Of a stretch of DNA of 48,785 nucleotides, positions 17,619 to 26,150 are shown one piece after another (position 1 is the stretch's first letter; each line of letters begins with the position of its first letter). The position numbers were made by a program, and so were the translations under genes. Source of the DNA: Bacteroides sp. (GTDB lineage: Bacteria; Bacteroidota; Bacteroidia; Bacteroidales; SM23-62); contig DAOWJB010000076.1 in the NCBI GenBank assembly GCA_030640625.1, positions 1 through 48,785 on the forward strand. The letters are read 5' to 3'. The notes below the pieces were generated by a model, which saw only the letters and a list, made by a program, of their open reading frames with translations, was not told the origin of the DNA and searched no databases.

Positions 17619-19106
17619 ATGGATGTAGTAAAAAAGAAGCCCACCCTGCTACAGGCTTTAATCCCGATAGTCTGCCTGATATTCCTGCTATCATTAAATG
17701 TTTTCATTTATGGAGAAGATACTTTGTCAGGTGCCAACCAGATTGCCCTGTTGCTTGCTGCGTCTATAGCTGGAATAATTGCCATACGCTTGAAACTGAC
17801 CTGGTCGGCGGTAAGTTCCCAGATCGTGTCAAGCATCAGCACAGCCATGCCATCCATCCTCATTCTTTTGCTGATTGGTTCCCTGGCCGGAACCTGGATG
17901 ATAAGCGGGGTTGTACCCGCCATGATATATTACGGTCTGAAGATTATTCACCCCAGCATTTTCCTGTTTGCAGCAGTGATTACATGCAGCATCGTTTCGC
18001 TGGCTACCGGAAGTGCCTGGTCAACGATTGCCACCGTTGGTATCGCCCTGCTTGGTATTGGACAGGCCCTGGGGATGCCTGTTGGACTGGTGGCCGGGGC
18101 CATTATTTCCGGGGCCTATTTCGGCGATAAGATGTCCCCTCTCTCAGATACCACCAATCTCGCCCCGGCCATGGCCGGCACAGATCTGTTCACGCATATC
18201 AGGTACATGATGATCACAACGGTCCCAAGTATGACCCTTACCCTGATCATATTCCTGGTGATCGGATTTGCAGGTAACTTTGAAAATGACGGAGCCAATG
18301 TTGAGGCCGTACTTGAACAGGTCCAGCTTAACTTCTATGTTTCCCCGGTGCTGCTGATCGTGCCGGTACTGCTGATCCTGGTTATTATAAAAAAAATGCC
18401 ACCCCTGCCTGCCATCCTTTTTGGCGTGCTCCTGGGGGGCTTGTTTGCCGTTATTTTCCAGCCTGATATCATCCGGACCATAGCAGGCGGATCATATGGC
18501 TATGGCATGAGTGCCTATATTTCTGTGATGCAGTCCATGTTCGGTGATGTCAGCATCACAACGCAGAATGAACTTGTAAACGAACTGTTAAGCACCACGG
18601 GTATGGCAGGCATGCTGGATACCATATGGCTGATCCTTGCTGCCATGGTATTTGGTGGCGTGATGGAATCTGCGGGACTGCTGATGAGGATATCGGAAGC
18701 CATCATTAAGTGGTCCCATTCAACAGGATCACTGGTCGCTTCTACCGTGGTAACCAGTATTTTCTTTAACATCACCGCCTCCGACCAGTATATCGCCATA
18801 GTTGTACCCGGACGAATGTATGCAAAAACGTACCGTGAACGGGGATATAAACCGGAACTGCTGAGCCGTACGCTGGAGGACGGCGGAACGGTGACCTCGG
18901 TCCTGATCCCATGGAATACATGTGGTGCCACCCAGTCCAGGGTACTGGGGGTATCAACATTTACTTACCTCCCATACTGCTTTTTTAATATTATCAGTCC
19001 ATTCATGACCATCCTTGTTGCCATGCTGAATTACCGGATCAGGCGAGTAGGCAAGGATGAACAACCCGACCAAAGCCTGGAAGAGAATGACAGGAAAGAC
19101 CAGTGA
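17619..19106 (+). CDS. nhaC: NhaC-family Na+/H+ antiporter
   Basis: A 495-residue inner-membrane protein with about 11-12 hydrophobic helices. The family signature region GSAWSTIATVGIALLGIGQALG and AGAIISGAYFGDKMSPLSDTTNLAPAM (key parts SAYFGDK-like GAYFGDKMSPLSDT) is intact. So are TASDQYIAIVVPGRMY and LEDGGTVTSVLIPWNTCGA in the second half, which are NhaC hallmarks. It exchanges sodium for protons. Together with Nqr in this window it can link the sodium and proton gradients. The ATG at 17619 is preferred over the TTG immediately before it. The stop abuts the stop of convergent E1 with no spacer. Confidence 0.92.
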   Translation: MDVVKKKPTLLQALIPIVCLIFLLSLNVFIYGEDTLSGANQIALLLAASIAGIIAIRLKLTWSAVSSQIVSSISTAMPSILILLLIGSLAGTWMISGVVPAMIYYGLKIIHPSIFLFAAVITCSIVSLATGSAWSTIATVGIALLGIGQALGMPVGLVAGAIISGAYFGDKMSPLSDTTNLAPAMAGTDLFTHIRYMMITTVPSMTLTLIIFLVIGFAGNFENDGANVEAVLEQVQLNFYVSPVLLIVPVLLILVIIKKMPPLPAILFGVLLGGLFAVIFQPDIIRTIAGGSYGYGMSAYISVMQSMFGDVSITTQNELVNELLSTTGMAGMLDTIWLILAAMVFGGVMESAGLLMRISEAIIKWSHSTGSLVASTVVTSIFFNITASDQYIAIVVPGRMYAKTYRERGYKPELLSRTLEDGGTVTSVLIPWNTCGATQSRVLGVSTFTYLPYCFFNIISPFMTILVAMLNYRIRRVGKDEQPDQSLEENDRKDQ

Positions 19107-21530
19107 TCAGAAAATACCGGGATATTTCTCCGGATTGGATTCATGCATTATCTCATAGAGGATCTCGAACACATCCTCGGCACTTGGATTGGAAAAATAA
19201 TCACCATCTGTTCCATAGGCAGGCCTGTGATCCCGTTGCGAGATGGTTCTGGGTTGTGCATCAAGATATTCATAAGCTCCCTGCTCCTCGAGCACCTTCT
19301 GCATCATGTAGGCGGTGGCTCCCCCGGGAACATCTTCATCGAAAAAAACAACTTTCCCGGTTTTCCTGACTGATTCAAAGATGGTGTGCGGTAGATCAAA
19401 GGGAATCAGCGTTTGTACATCGATCACTTCCACATCAATATTGAAATCCTCCAGCTGAGCAACGGCCTCCTCTGCTATCCTGACACAGGAACCATAGGTC
19501 ACCAGCGTAATATCTTCTCCGGGGCGGATGATCTCGGGAATCCCCAGCGGGATCCTGAACACACCCAGGTTTGATGGCATCCGCTCCTTCAGGCGATATC
19601 CGTTAAGCGGCTCAATCACCAGGGCAGGATCATCCCCCTCAAGCAGTGTATTATAAAATCCGGCAGCCCGGGTCATATCGCGTGGTACACAAACATAAAC
19701 CCCGCGAATGGAATTGATCACCATACTGAGGGGGGAGCCAGAATGCCAGATCCCTTCCAGCCGATGTCCCCTGGTCCGGATAATCACCGGTGCCGACTGT
19801 GCCCCTTTTGTCCGGTAATGCATGGTAGCCAGGTCATCGCTGATGGTTTGAAGTCCATACAGCAAATAATCGAAATACTGTATCTCGGCAATCGGCCTGA
19901 ATCCCCTCATGGCCAGGCCAATCCCCTGCCCGATAATGGTGGTTTCCCGGATCCCGGTATCGGTGATCCGCTGTTCGCCGTATTTTTCCTGCAATCCCTC
20001 CAGGCTCTGGTTCACGCCCCCTATTTTGCCGGTATCCTCTCCGAAAGTTACCAGCATGGGATATTTGGCAAAGAGGCGGTCGAAATTCTCCCGCAATATC
20101 TCCCTTCCTGTCACTTCTAACTCCTCATCAGGGTATTCGGGCATAACCGGCTGGACATTCAAAACGGACCGGTCACTTTCATTGTACAGAAAAGCGCTAT
20201 AATGATCCCAGGCCTCATCGTACTGCCGGTTAAGCCAGGCATTTATTTCTACCTGTAATTGGTTCCTTACGGGACAATCAGAACAGATATGCCGGAGAAC
20301 CTTCTTGGCCGTGGAGAAATTATCTTTACGTATGGGATTCCTGACTTTTTGGAGGTTTTTGCGCAGGATTTTGATCTTGTCTATCTCATCGGAGGCACAT
20401 TTACATTTTTTGTGCACCAATATATCGACCAGTTCATCCCTCTCCCTGCTTATGGCATCAGTGTAATTTGCCCAGGCAGTCTCACGGGCCTTTTTTACAC
20501 GCAATACAGCTTCTTTTTCAATGCTATCCAGATCTTCTGAAGTAGCAAGATTACTTTCCAGTATCCACTCCCGCATTTTTTTCAATGGATCAAATTCCTT
20601 TTCCCACTCCAGCCTTTCCTTCGATTTATACCGTTCATGCGAGCCTGAGGTGGAATGTCCGAGTGGCTGGTTCATCTCATCGATATGAAACAAGACAGGT
20701 ATATGCGCTGACCTGCATCTTTGAATTCCTTCTTCAAAGACCTTGCATAATCCAGGATAATCCCAGCCCCTGGCATTGTATATCAGGATGCCGTCTTCTT
20801 TTTCATTTGCTTCGAATCCTTTCAATGCAGCCGAAATACTCTCCTTTACTGTCTGGTAATCACGTGTTACAGAAATGCCATATCCATCATCCCATACAGC
20901 AACAGCCATGGGGATCTGCAATACGGCGGCGGCATTCATGGTTTCAAAAAAATGGCCCTCGGAAGTACTTGCATCCCCGATCATTCCGAAAGCTACTTCG
21001 TTCCCATTATCAGACAGGTGGCCGGTCCCATTCAGTTCCGTATTATGCCTGAACAGCTTTGAAGCATAGGCAAAACCCACAAGTCTAGGCATTTGGGCCG
21101 CTGTCGGGGAAAGATCTGCTCCGGAATTTTTCTGCTCCATCAGATTTCTCCAGGAACCGTCAGGATTAATATTACGAGTGGCAAAATGATTGTTAAAGTT
21201 CCTTCCTGCATTTCCCGGATTCAACTCCGGATCAGTACACCCGTAGATCTGGGCGAAAAATCCCTCCGGTGTCACGATACCTGCAGCCATCATGAAGGTT
21301 TGGTCCCGGTAGTACCCCGACCGCCAGTCCCCATTCCTGAAATTCTTTGCCATGGCGATCTGTGCGATTTCCTTGCCATCACCAAATATTCCAAATTTCG
21401 CTTTTCCCGTCAGTACTTCTTTTCTGGCTACTACACTGCAATGCCTGCTGATATGTGCCATCCGGTAATCTTCCAGTACTTCTTCCCGGAAAGAATCATA
21501 GGAGATCTTCTGCATACTCTCATCCTTCAT
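19107..21530 (-). CDS. Fused 2-oxoacid dehydrogenase E1 alpha-beta subunit
   Basis: An 807-residue thiamine-diphosphate enzyme that decarboxylates a 2-oxoacid and reductively acylates E2 lipoate. The alpha half (~1-340) has the TPP motif from IGDASTSEGHFFETMNAAA (Gly185-Asp186) to WDDGYGIS, where the usual Asn-Asn is Asp214-Asp215. After a ~140-residue middle segment, the beta half (~480-807) has VTFGEDTGKIGGVNQSLEGL, DTGIRETTIIGQGIGLAMRG and the C-terminal IDVQTLIPFDLPHT. The ATG at 21530 is chosen over a TTG four codons upstream. Its E2 partner is at 4368-5756. Pyruvate or branched-chain 2-oxoacids are both possible; the fused form is frequent in Bacteroidota. A -7 box (21558-21565) precedes it. 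Confidence 0.92.
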   Translation of the reverse strand: MKDESMQKISYDSFREEVLEDYRMAHISRHCSVVARKEVLTGKAKFGIFGDGKEIAQIAMAKNFRNGDWRSGYYRDQTFMMAAGIVTPEGFFAQIYGCTDPELNPGNAGRNFNNHFATRNINPDGSWRNLMEQKNSGADLSPTAAQMPRLVGFAYASKLFRHNTELNGTGHLSDNGNEVAFGMIGDASTSEGHFFETMNAAAVLQIPMAVAVWDDGYGISVTRDYQTVKESISAALKGFEANEKEDGILIYNARGWDYPGLCKVFEEGIQRCRSAHIPVLFHIDEMNQPLGHSTSGSHERYKSKERLEWEKEFDPLKKMREWILESNLATSEDLDSIEKEAVLRVKKARETAWANYTDAISRERDELVDILVHKKCKCASDEIDKIKILRKNLQKVRNPIRKDNFSTAKKVLRHICSDCPVRNQLQVEINAWLNRQYDEAWDHYSAFLYNESDRSVLNVQPVMPEYPDEELEVTGREILRENFDRLFAKYPMLVTFGEDTGKIGGVNQSLEGLQEKYGEQRITDTGIRETTIIGQGIGLAMRGFRPIAEIQYFDYLLYGLQTISDDLATMHYRTKGAQSAPVIIRTRGHRLEGIWHSGSPLSMVINSIRGVYVCVPRDMTRAAGFYNTLLEGDDPALVIEPLNGYRLKERMPSNLGVFRIPLGIPEIIRPGEDITLVTYGSCVRIAEEAVAQLEDFNIDVEVIDVQTLIPFDLPHTIFESVRKTGKVVFFDEDVPGGATAYMMQKVLEEQGAYEYLDAQPRTISQRDHRPAYGTDGDYFSNPSAEDVFEILYEIMHESNPEKYPGIF

Positions 21531-21557
21531 AGGCTGATCCAATATTTTGTATCAGGA

Positions 21558-21565
21558 CAAATTTA
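21558..21565 (-). promoter_or_regulatory. Predicted -7 box for the fused E1 gene
   Basis: Minus-strand TAAATTTG (plus 21558-21565) is an exact TAnnTTTG box, 28 bases before the E1 ATG. No TTG is seen at the standard distance. Confidence 0.45.
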
Positions 21566-21578
21566 ATGAGAATTATAC

Positions 21579-21586
21579 TAACTTTG
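21579..21586 (+). promoter_or_regulatory. Predicted -7 box for the small Cys-rich membrane protein
   Basis: TAACTTTG at 21579-21586 fits TAnnTTTG and ends only 5 bases before the ATG at 21592. The transcript would then be leaderless or nearly so. It is divergent from the E1 promoter within a 61-base spacer. Confidence 0.35.
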
Positions 21587-21591
21587 CATCC

Positions 21592-21807
21592 ATGCTACTA
21601 AAGGTAATAATCATTTCAACGGTACTGCTGGGTATAGCCTTCCTGGGATTAGCCTTCCGGGCCCTCTTTGTTCGCGGAGGCAGGTTTCCACAGACATCCA
21701 TTGGAAAGAACAAGCAAATGCGGGAACTGGGCATTACCTGCGTGAAACACGATGAATTGAATTGCCATAAGAACGGCGGAAGTTTTGGTGCTTGTGGTTG
21801 TTCCTAG
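21592..21807 (+). CDS. Small single-helix membrane protein with four C-terminal cysteines (possible NqrM-like maturation factor)
   Basis: A 71-residue protein with one N-terminal membrane helix (~3-23), then RALFVRGGRFPQ and a tail with Cys50, Cys58, Cys68 and Cys70 (spacing C-x7-C-x9-C-x-C), ending GACGCS. The start MLLKVIIIST was chosen because it opens directly with the helix. It lies 4 bases from the end of apbE (convergent) and next to the complete nqr operon. The size, single helix and four-cysteine tail recall NqrM (DUF539), which is needed to place iron in NqrD/NqrE of Vibrio. The cysteine spacing differs, though, and I cannot align the two confidently. The coding call is strong; the function is an inference from position and shape. 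Confidence 0.75.
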   Translation: MLLKVIIISTVLLGIAFLGLAFRALFVRGGRFPQTSIGKNKQMRELGITCVKHDELNCHKNGGSFGACGCS

Positions 21808-21811
21808 ATCA

Positions 21812-22831
21812 TTAAATATCTTCTGACAGTATTTTTTTCATTCCTGCAGTATACCAAACCTTGTATTCCCCCATCTCATCATTATAGATCAGGTAAGCAT
21901 CCAGATTGTTATGCTCTTCCAGGAACGCCCGGGCTTTCTTAAATCCCATTACCATAAAGGCCGTGGCGTAGGCATCGGCACGCATGCAATCGCTGGCGAC
22001 CACCGTTGCACTCAGCAAGCCATGCTGCACAGGGTATCCTGTGAAAGGATCTATGGTATGTGAATACTTAATGCCATCTTCTTCGTAGAACCTGCGATAA
22101 TTCCCGGAAGTGGCAAGCGACTTGCCTGATATTTGAACGATTGCCTGCATTTCTACTCCCGGAAGCTGCAGTCCGTCTATGGGTTTGTCAATACCGATGC
22201 GCCAATCCAGTCCGAACCTGTTCTGGCCACTGGTCCTCACCTCTCCACCTATCTCAATCAGATAATTTTCGATTTTCTCCGAATTGAGAAACTCAGCAAG
22301 TACGTCGACCGCATAACCCTGGGCTATGGCATTCATATCCAGCATGATTCCCTCCTGTTGCTTAATCAGCCTGTCCTGTTCGAGAGAGACCTTGTCCATC
22401 CCTACAAACTGCAAAAGACTGTCAATCAGAGCACTGTCTACCCTGGCTTTCTCGGTAAAACCAAATCCCCAGGCATTCACAATTGGAGCTACGGTAATAT
22501 CGAAGGCTCCACCGGTAATGGTATATACTTCTTCTGCCGCAGAGAAACAGTTCCTGAAGTAATTGTCAGCGAGGATATCATTCATCCCCTGGTTCATGCG
22601 GGAGATGATTGACGAGGGTATATAGGTGGAAAGCGACTGGTCAAATTCCCGAAGCAATTCTTCAAGCCTGTCCTGGTAATTTGTACTATCCGGATCCTGG
22701 TAAGTAATATTGTAGGTGGTCCCCTGGGTATATCCACTGATCTTCAGCCAGGCACCCCTGTTACCTGAAGAACAGCCATTCAAAATGAGGGCCAGAACGA
22801 AGATTCCTGCCCAAAACATCATTCTATGCAT
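21812..22831 (-). CDS. apbE: FAD:protein FMN transferase (lipoprotein)
   Basis: Covalently attaches FMN from FAD to a Thr in D-x-x-[ST]-G-x-T sites, here expected to be NqrB and NqrC. The 339-residue protein has a lipoprotein signal with Cys20 in LILNGCSS, so it faces the periplasm. The family blocks are present: GYTQGTTYNITY, then DQSLSTYIPSSIISRMN, VAPIVNAWGFG, MLDMNAIAQGYAVDVLAEFL, YLIEIGGEVRTSG and SHTIDPFTGYPVQ. The last of these includes the metal/FAD-binding acidic residue and YATAFMVMG follows it. It is the last gene of the nqrABCDEF-apbE cluster, 29 bases after nqrF. Confidence 0.95.
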   Translation of the reverse strand: MHRMMFWAGIFVLALILNGCSSGNRGAWLKISGYTQGTTYNITYQDPDSTNYQDRLEELLREFDQSLSTYIPSSIISRMNQGMNDILADNYFRNCFSAAEEVYTITGGAFDITVAPIVNAWGFGFTEKARVDSALIDSLLQFVGMDKVSLEQDRLIKQQEGIMLDMNAIAQGYAVDVLAEFLNSEKIENYLIEIGGEVRTSGQNRFGLDWRIGIDKPIDGLQLPGVEMQAIVQISGKSLATSGNYRRFYEEDGIKYSHTIDPFTGYPVQHGLLSATVVASDCMRADAYATAFMVMGFKKARAFLEEHNNLDAYLIYNDEMGEYKVWYTAGMKKILSEDI

Positions 22832-22860
22832 TGCTATTATTAAAAAATGTCGGATCCTTT

Positions 22861-24114
22861 CTAGCCGCCGAAATCGTCAAAATCGACCATTTCATCCGGT
22901 ATACCCAGGTTATACAGCATATCCTGAACGGCATCATTCATCATGGGCGGTCCGCAAAGATAATATTCAATCTCCTCAGGTTCCTCCACATTACCAAGGT
23001 ATTTATCATATAATACCTGGTGTATAAATCCGGTCAGTCCATCCCAATTATCCTCATCCAGAGGCTCGGAAAGGGCAATATAAAATTTAAAATTTGGGAA
23101 TTTCTTCTCGATGGCCCTGAATTCATCTTCGTAGAAGATCTCTCGCATCGACCTGGCGCCATACCAGTAGGACACCTTGCGGTTGGTATTCAATGTATGG
23201 AACAGATGGAATATATGCGATCTGAGGGGAGCCATTCCTGCCCCACCACCAATGTAGACCATTTCCTTATCGGTATCTTTGATATGAAATTCACCGTAAG
23301 GTCCCGAAACCATCACTTTGTCCCCTGGCTTTCTAGAAAATATAAAAGAAGAACATACACCCGGTGGCACTTTCATGAAGCCTCCCCTGGATTTATCCCA
23401 GGGTGGGGTGGCGATCCGTATATTCAGCATCACAATATTACCCTCTGCCGGATGGTTTGCCATGGAGTAGGCACGGTAGGTCTCTTCCGAGTTTTTCATT
23501 TTCAGGTCCCACATGTTGTACTTATCCCACTCATCCCTGAATTCTTCTTCAATGTCAAAATCCTTAAATTCGACCTTAACTTTTGGAACATCGATTTGTA
23601 CATATCCTCCGGAATCAAAAGCAAGGCTTTCTCCCTCGGGCAGCCTCACAACGAATTCTTTGATAAATGTCGCTACGTTCTTGTTTGATATGACCTCGCA
23701 TTCCCACTTCTTGATCCCCATTACTGATTCCGGGACCTTGATCTTCATATCACTGCGAATTTTAACCTGGCATCCCAGCCGCCAGTTATTTTGTTGTTCC
23801 TTCCGTGTAAAGAAACCCGTCTCAGTGGGCAGTATACTGCCGCCTCCTTCATATACCTGGACTTTGCACAAACCACATGTTCCCCCGCCGCCACACGCAG
23901 ATGGCAGAAAAATGCCGGAACCAGACATCGTATTCAGAAGTGTATTTCCGGGGGGAACAATCAATTCCTTGTCGTTGATCTGCAGTTTGACTTCCCCCTG
24001 GGGTGTTAGTTTGGCCCTTGCATAGAGCAGCATAAACACAAGCAGGATGATAATAAACAGGAAGACTGCAATACTTATCAGGATAACTCCAAGGGAGGAT
24101 GTTAATAGCACCAT
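22861..24114 (-). CDS. nqrF: Na+-translocating NADH:quinone reductase subunit F
   Basis: The electron-input subunit of Na+-NQR. It takes electrons from NADH through FAD and a [2Fe-2S] cluster. The 417-residue protein has an N-terminal membrane helix (~7-31) and a ferredoxin domain with cluster ligands Cys74, Cys80, Cys83 and Cys115. The FAD domain carries YRAYSMANHPAE, and the NADH domain has YIGGGAGMAPLRSHIFHL (core GGGAGMAPLRS), YWYGARSMREIFY and YYLCGPPMMNDAV. Lengths and motifs match the family. The gene is sixth in the operon, 15 bases after nqrE. Confidence 0.97.
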   Translation of the reverse strand: MVLLTSSLGVILISIAVFLFIIILLVFMLLYARAKLTPQGEVKLQINDKELIVPPGNTLLNTMSGSGIFLPSACGGGGTCGLCKVQVYEGGGSILPTETGFFTRKEQQNNWRLGCQVKIRSDMKIKVPESVMGIKKWECEVISNKNVATFIKEFVVRLPEGESLAFDSGGYVQIDVPKVKVEFKDFDIEEEFRDEWDKYNMWDLKMKNSEETYRAYSMANHPAEGNIVMLNIRIATPPWDKSRGGFMKVPPGVCSSFIFSRKPGDKVMVSGPYGEFHIKDTDKEMVYIGGGAGMAPLRSHIFHLFHTLNTNRKVSYWYGARSMREIFYEDEFRAIEKKFPNFKFYIALSEPLDEDNWDGLTGFIHQVLYDKYLGNVEEPEEIEYYLCGPPMMNDAVQDMLYNLGIPDEMVDFDDFGG

Positions 24115-24129
24115 TTCAGACGTCTGTAT

Positions 24130-24747
24130 TTAAAGTTTAATACCCATAAAACTCATGAAAGCAATTCCCATCAACCCGGTGATGATGAAAGTGATCCCTA
24201 GTCCACGCAAAGGAGCAGGTACATTGGAATACCGTATCTTCTCCCGGATGGCAGCAATGCCTACGATGGCCAGGAACCAACCCACACCGGAACCGAGTCC
24301 GAATGCGGTTGCTTCAACAATAGAAGTATACTCTCTTTCCTGCATGAACAGTGAACCGCCCAGGATGGCACAGTTCACTGCGATCAAGGGAAGGAATATT
24401 CCCAATGAGTTATAAAGGGAGGGGGAGAACTTCTCCACGACCATTTCAACCAATTGCACCATTGAAGCGATCACTGCAATGAACATAATGAAGCTCAGAA
24501 AACTCAGGTCTACATCGGCCAGTGTTGGACTGAGCCATGTAAGGGCACCCTCTTTAAGAATATAATTTTCTAACAGGTAATCAATGGGGAGCGTAAAACC
24601 CAGGACAAAGATCACTGCCAGTCCGAGTCCCGTCGATGTCTTCACTGTCTTCGATACCGCCAGGTATGAGCACATACCCAGGAAATATGCGAAGATCATA
24701 TTGTCAATAAAGATGGATTTGACGAATATATTTACGAGATTTTCCAT
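24130..24747 (-). CDS. nqrE: Na+-translocating NADH:quinone reductase subunit E
   Basis: A 205-residue integral membrane subunit with six predicted helices, homologous to NqrD and RnfA. It begins with [20 protein letters not shown] in family form, followed by [20 protein letters not shown], which contains the conserved Cys26 that with its NqrD counterpart is known to help bind the intramembrane iron centre. A second conserved cysteine sits in [12 protein letters not shown]. The length and motifs are normal. Minus-strand operon order is nqrD-nqrE-nqrF with spacers of 15 bases. Confidence 0.96.
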   Translation of the reverse strand: MENLVNIFVKSIFIDNMIFAYFLGMCSYLAVSKTVKTSTGLGLAVIFVLGFTLPIDYLLENYILKEGALTWLSPTLADVDLSFLSFIMFIAVIASMVQLVEMVVEKFSPSLYNSLGIFLPLIAVNCAILGGSLFMQEREYTSIVEATAFGLGSGVGWFLAIVGIAAIREKIRYSNVPAPLRGLGITFIITGLMGIAFMSFMGIKL

Positions 24748-24762
24748 TTTTCTATAAGTTTT

Positions 24763-25410
24763 CTACTTCTCTTCAATTAGTTTCCGGTTCCTTGCACGCT
24801 GTATCCAGATAATGATTCCAACGGTAATCAGCGCCATGGGGGGAAGGATCATCAATCCGTTATTGACATATCCGGTTGTGAATATACCCAGCTTCTCAAA
24901 CAGGGGATAATCCCATATAGTTCCTGAGCCAAGCAATTCCCTGAAGAAGGCAACGATGATCAGGATTAAACCATATCCTGCAGCATTCCCGACACCATCC
25001 AGGAATGCTGGCCATGGTTTGTTGGCAAGCGCAAAGGCCTCCAGCCGTCCCATAATTATACAATTGGTGATGATCAGTCCGACAAACACCGAAAGTTGTT
25101 TGCTCACATCATAGGCAAAAGCCTGCAAAATCTCATCAACCAGGATCACCATGGTGGCGATCACGGTCAGTTGTACGATGATGCGGATCCTGGGAGGAAT
25201 GGACTTTCTGAGCAGGGATATCACTACATTGGAGACAGCCATTACTGCCACTACGGAAATCGCCAATACTACCGATGGTTTGAGTTTAACTGTAACAGCC
25301 AGGGCCGAACAGATCCCGAGGACCTGTACTGTAATGGGATTGCTGTCATTCAGAGGATCCCTCAGCAAATTCAGATTTTTGGTTGAAAACAGCGGTTCTC
25401 TCTCTTTCAT
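24763..25410 (-). CDS. nqrD: Na+-translocating NADH:quinone reductase subunit D
   Basis: A 215-residue integral membrane subunit paralogous to NqrE. The start contains NPITVQVLGICSALAVTVKL with the conserved Cys in GICSALAVT. The second conserved cysteine is in LIITNCIIMGRLEAFA. Six membrane helices are predicted. With NqrE it is known to hold the iron centre between the cytoplasmic and periplasmic flavins. It follows nqrC by 2 bases, so translation may be coupled. Confidence 0.96.
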   Translation of the reverse strand: MKEREPLFSTKNLNLLRDPLNDSNPITVQVLGICSALAVTVKLKPSVVLAISVVAVMAVSNVVISLLRKSIPPRIRIIVQLTVIATMVILVDEILQAFAYDVSKQLSVFVGLIITNCIIMGRLEAFALANKPWPAFLDGVGNAAGYGLILIIVAFFRELLGSGTIWDYPLFEKLGIFTTGYVNNGLMILPPMALITVGIIIWIQRARNRKLIEEK

Positions 25411-25412
25411 GA

Positions 25413-26138
25413 TCAGTTGCTTTTGTTTTTAAAGAAAGTTTCATAATTGCCAAGGCATTCCTCCATCATCTCCTGGAGTGCCACACTGGTGATGGTCCCT
25501 CCCGATATGGCATCGACGGCATGCGGATCAGCCGGATCAGCACCGCCCTTTACAACCCTGATGGAGGTAAATTTACCGGCATCATCAAATATTTTCTTCC
25601 CCAGGTATTGGGACTGATACCATTCCGTGTTGATCTCTGCTCCCAGTCCGGGTGTTTCCTTGGCATGGGCGAAGATGGCACCGTAAATGGTCGACATGTC
25701 TTCCTGCAGTGAAATGTACCCCCATATGGGTCCCCATAAGCCTTTCCCCTGCAGTGGAAGGATGTAGATCTCCGTGCCGTCTTCCTCTACAAAGATGAAT
25801 ACCGGGAGACTGCGTTCTTCGGGCGCTCTTGCCAGCTCAGCCTTAAGGTTAACCCTGAAAGCATCCACATCCTCTTTCAATGCTCCGCTTGCATCTATGG
25901 TAAAGCTCTTTGTAATATTTACCTCATAGGCCTCCTCCACAAAAGTATCTTTGTCCTTAACCTCATCAAGATCACGGGCGATACCTACAGAGCGCAGAAT
26001 ATCCAGTTTCTTCTCAATCTCAACATTTTTTTCCTGGAATGGCTTAAGCTGCTCTGCCACGAAGGACAAAAGGGTGGCAACCAGCATTACCATAACTGTC
26101 GAGAAAATAAAAATATATGTGTTGCTAAATCTCTTCAT
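25413..26138 (-). CDS. nqrC: Na+-translocating NADH:quinone reductase subunit C
   Basis: A 241-residue subunit with one N-terminal helix (~7-29) and a periplasmic FMN-binding domain. The FMN acceptor is Thr215 in DAISGGTITS. This matches the ApbE target pattern D-x-x-[ST]-G-A-T except that Gly replaces Ala just before the threonine. The segment LPLQGKGLWGPIWGYISL (core GKGLWGPI) is typical of NqrC and RnfG. The gene starts 12 bases after nqrB. Confidence 0.96.
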   Translation of the reverse strand: MKRFSNTYIFIFSTVMVMLVATLLSFVAEQLKPFQEKNVEIEKKLDILRSVGIARDLDEVKDKDTFVEEAYEVNITKSFTIDASGALKEDVDAFRVNLKAELARAPEERSLPVFIFVEEDGTEIYILPLQGKGLWGPIWGYISLQEDMSTIYGAIFAHAKETPGLGAEINTEWYQSQYLGKKIFDDAGKFTSIRVVKGGADPADPHAVDAISGGTITSVALQEMMEECLGNYETFFKNKSN

Positions 26139-26150
26139 AGGATTGGTCCT

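Noticed and set aside
20585-21052. Open frame of 155 codons on the plus strand
   Set aside because: Antisense shadow of the fused E1 gene, without motif or plausible start region.
23020-23688. Open frame of 222 codons on the plus strand
   Set aside because: It lies wholly antisense to nqrF, whose motifs are unmistakable, and its translation is rich in aromatic and Pro/His residues with no recognisable motif.
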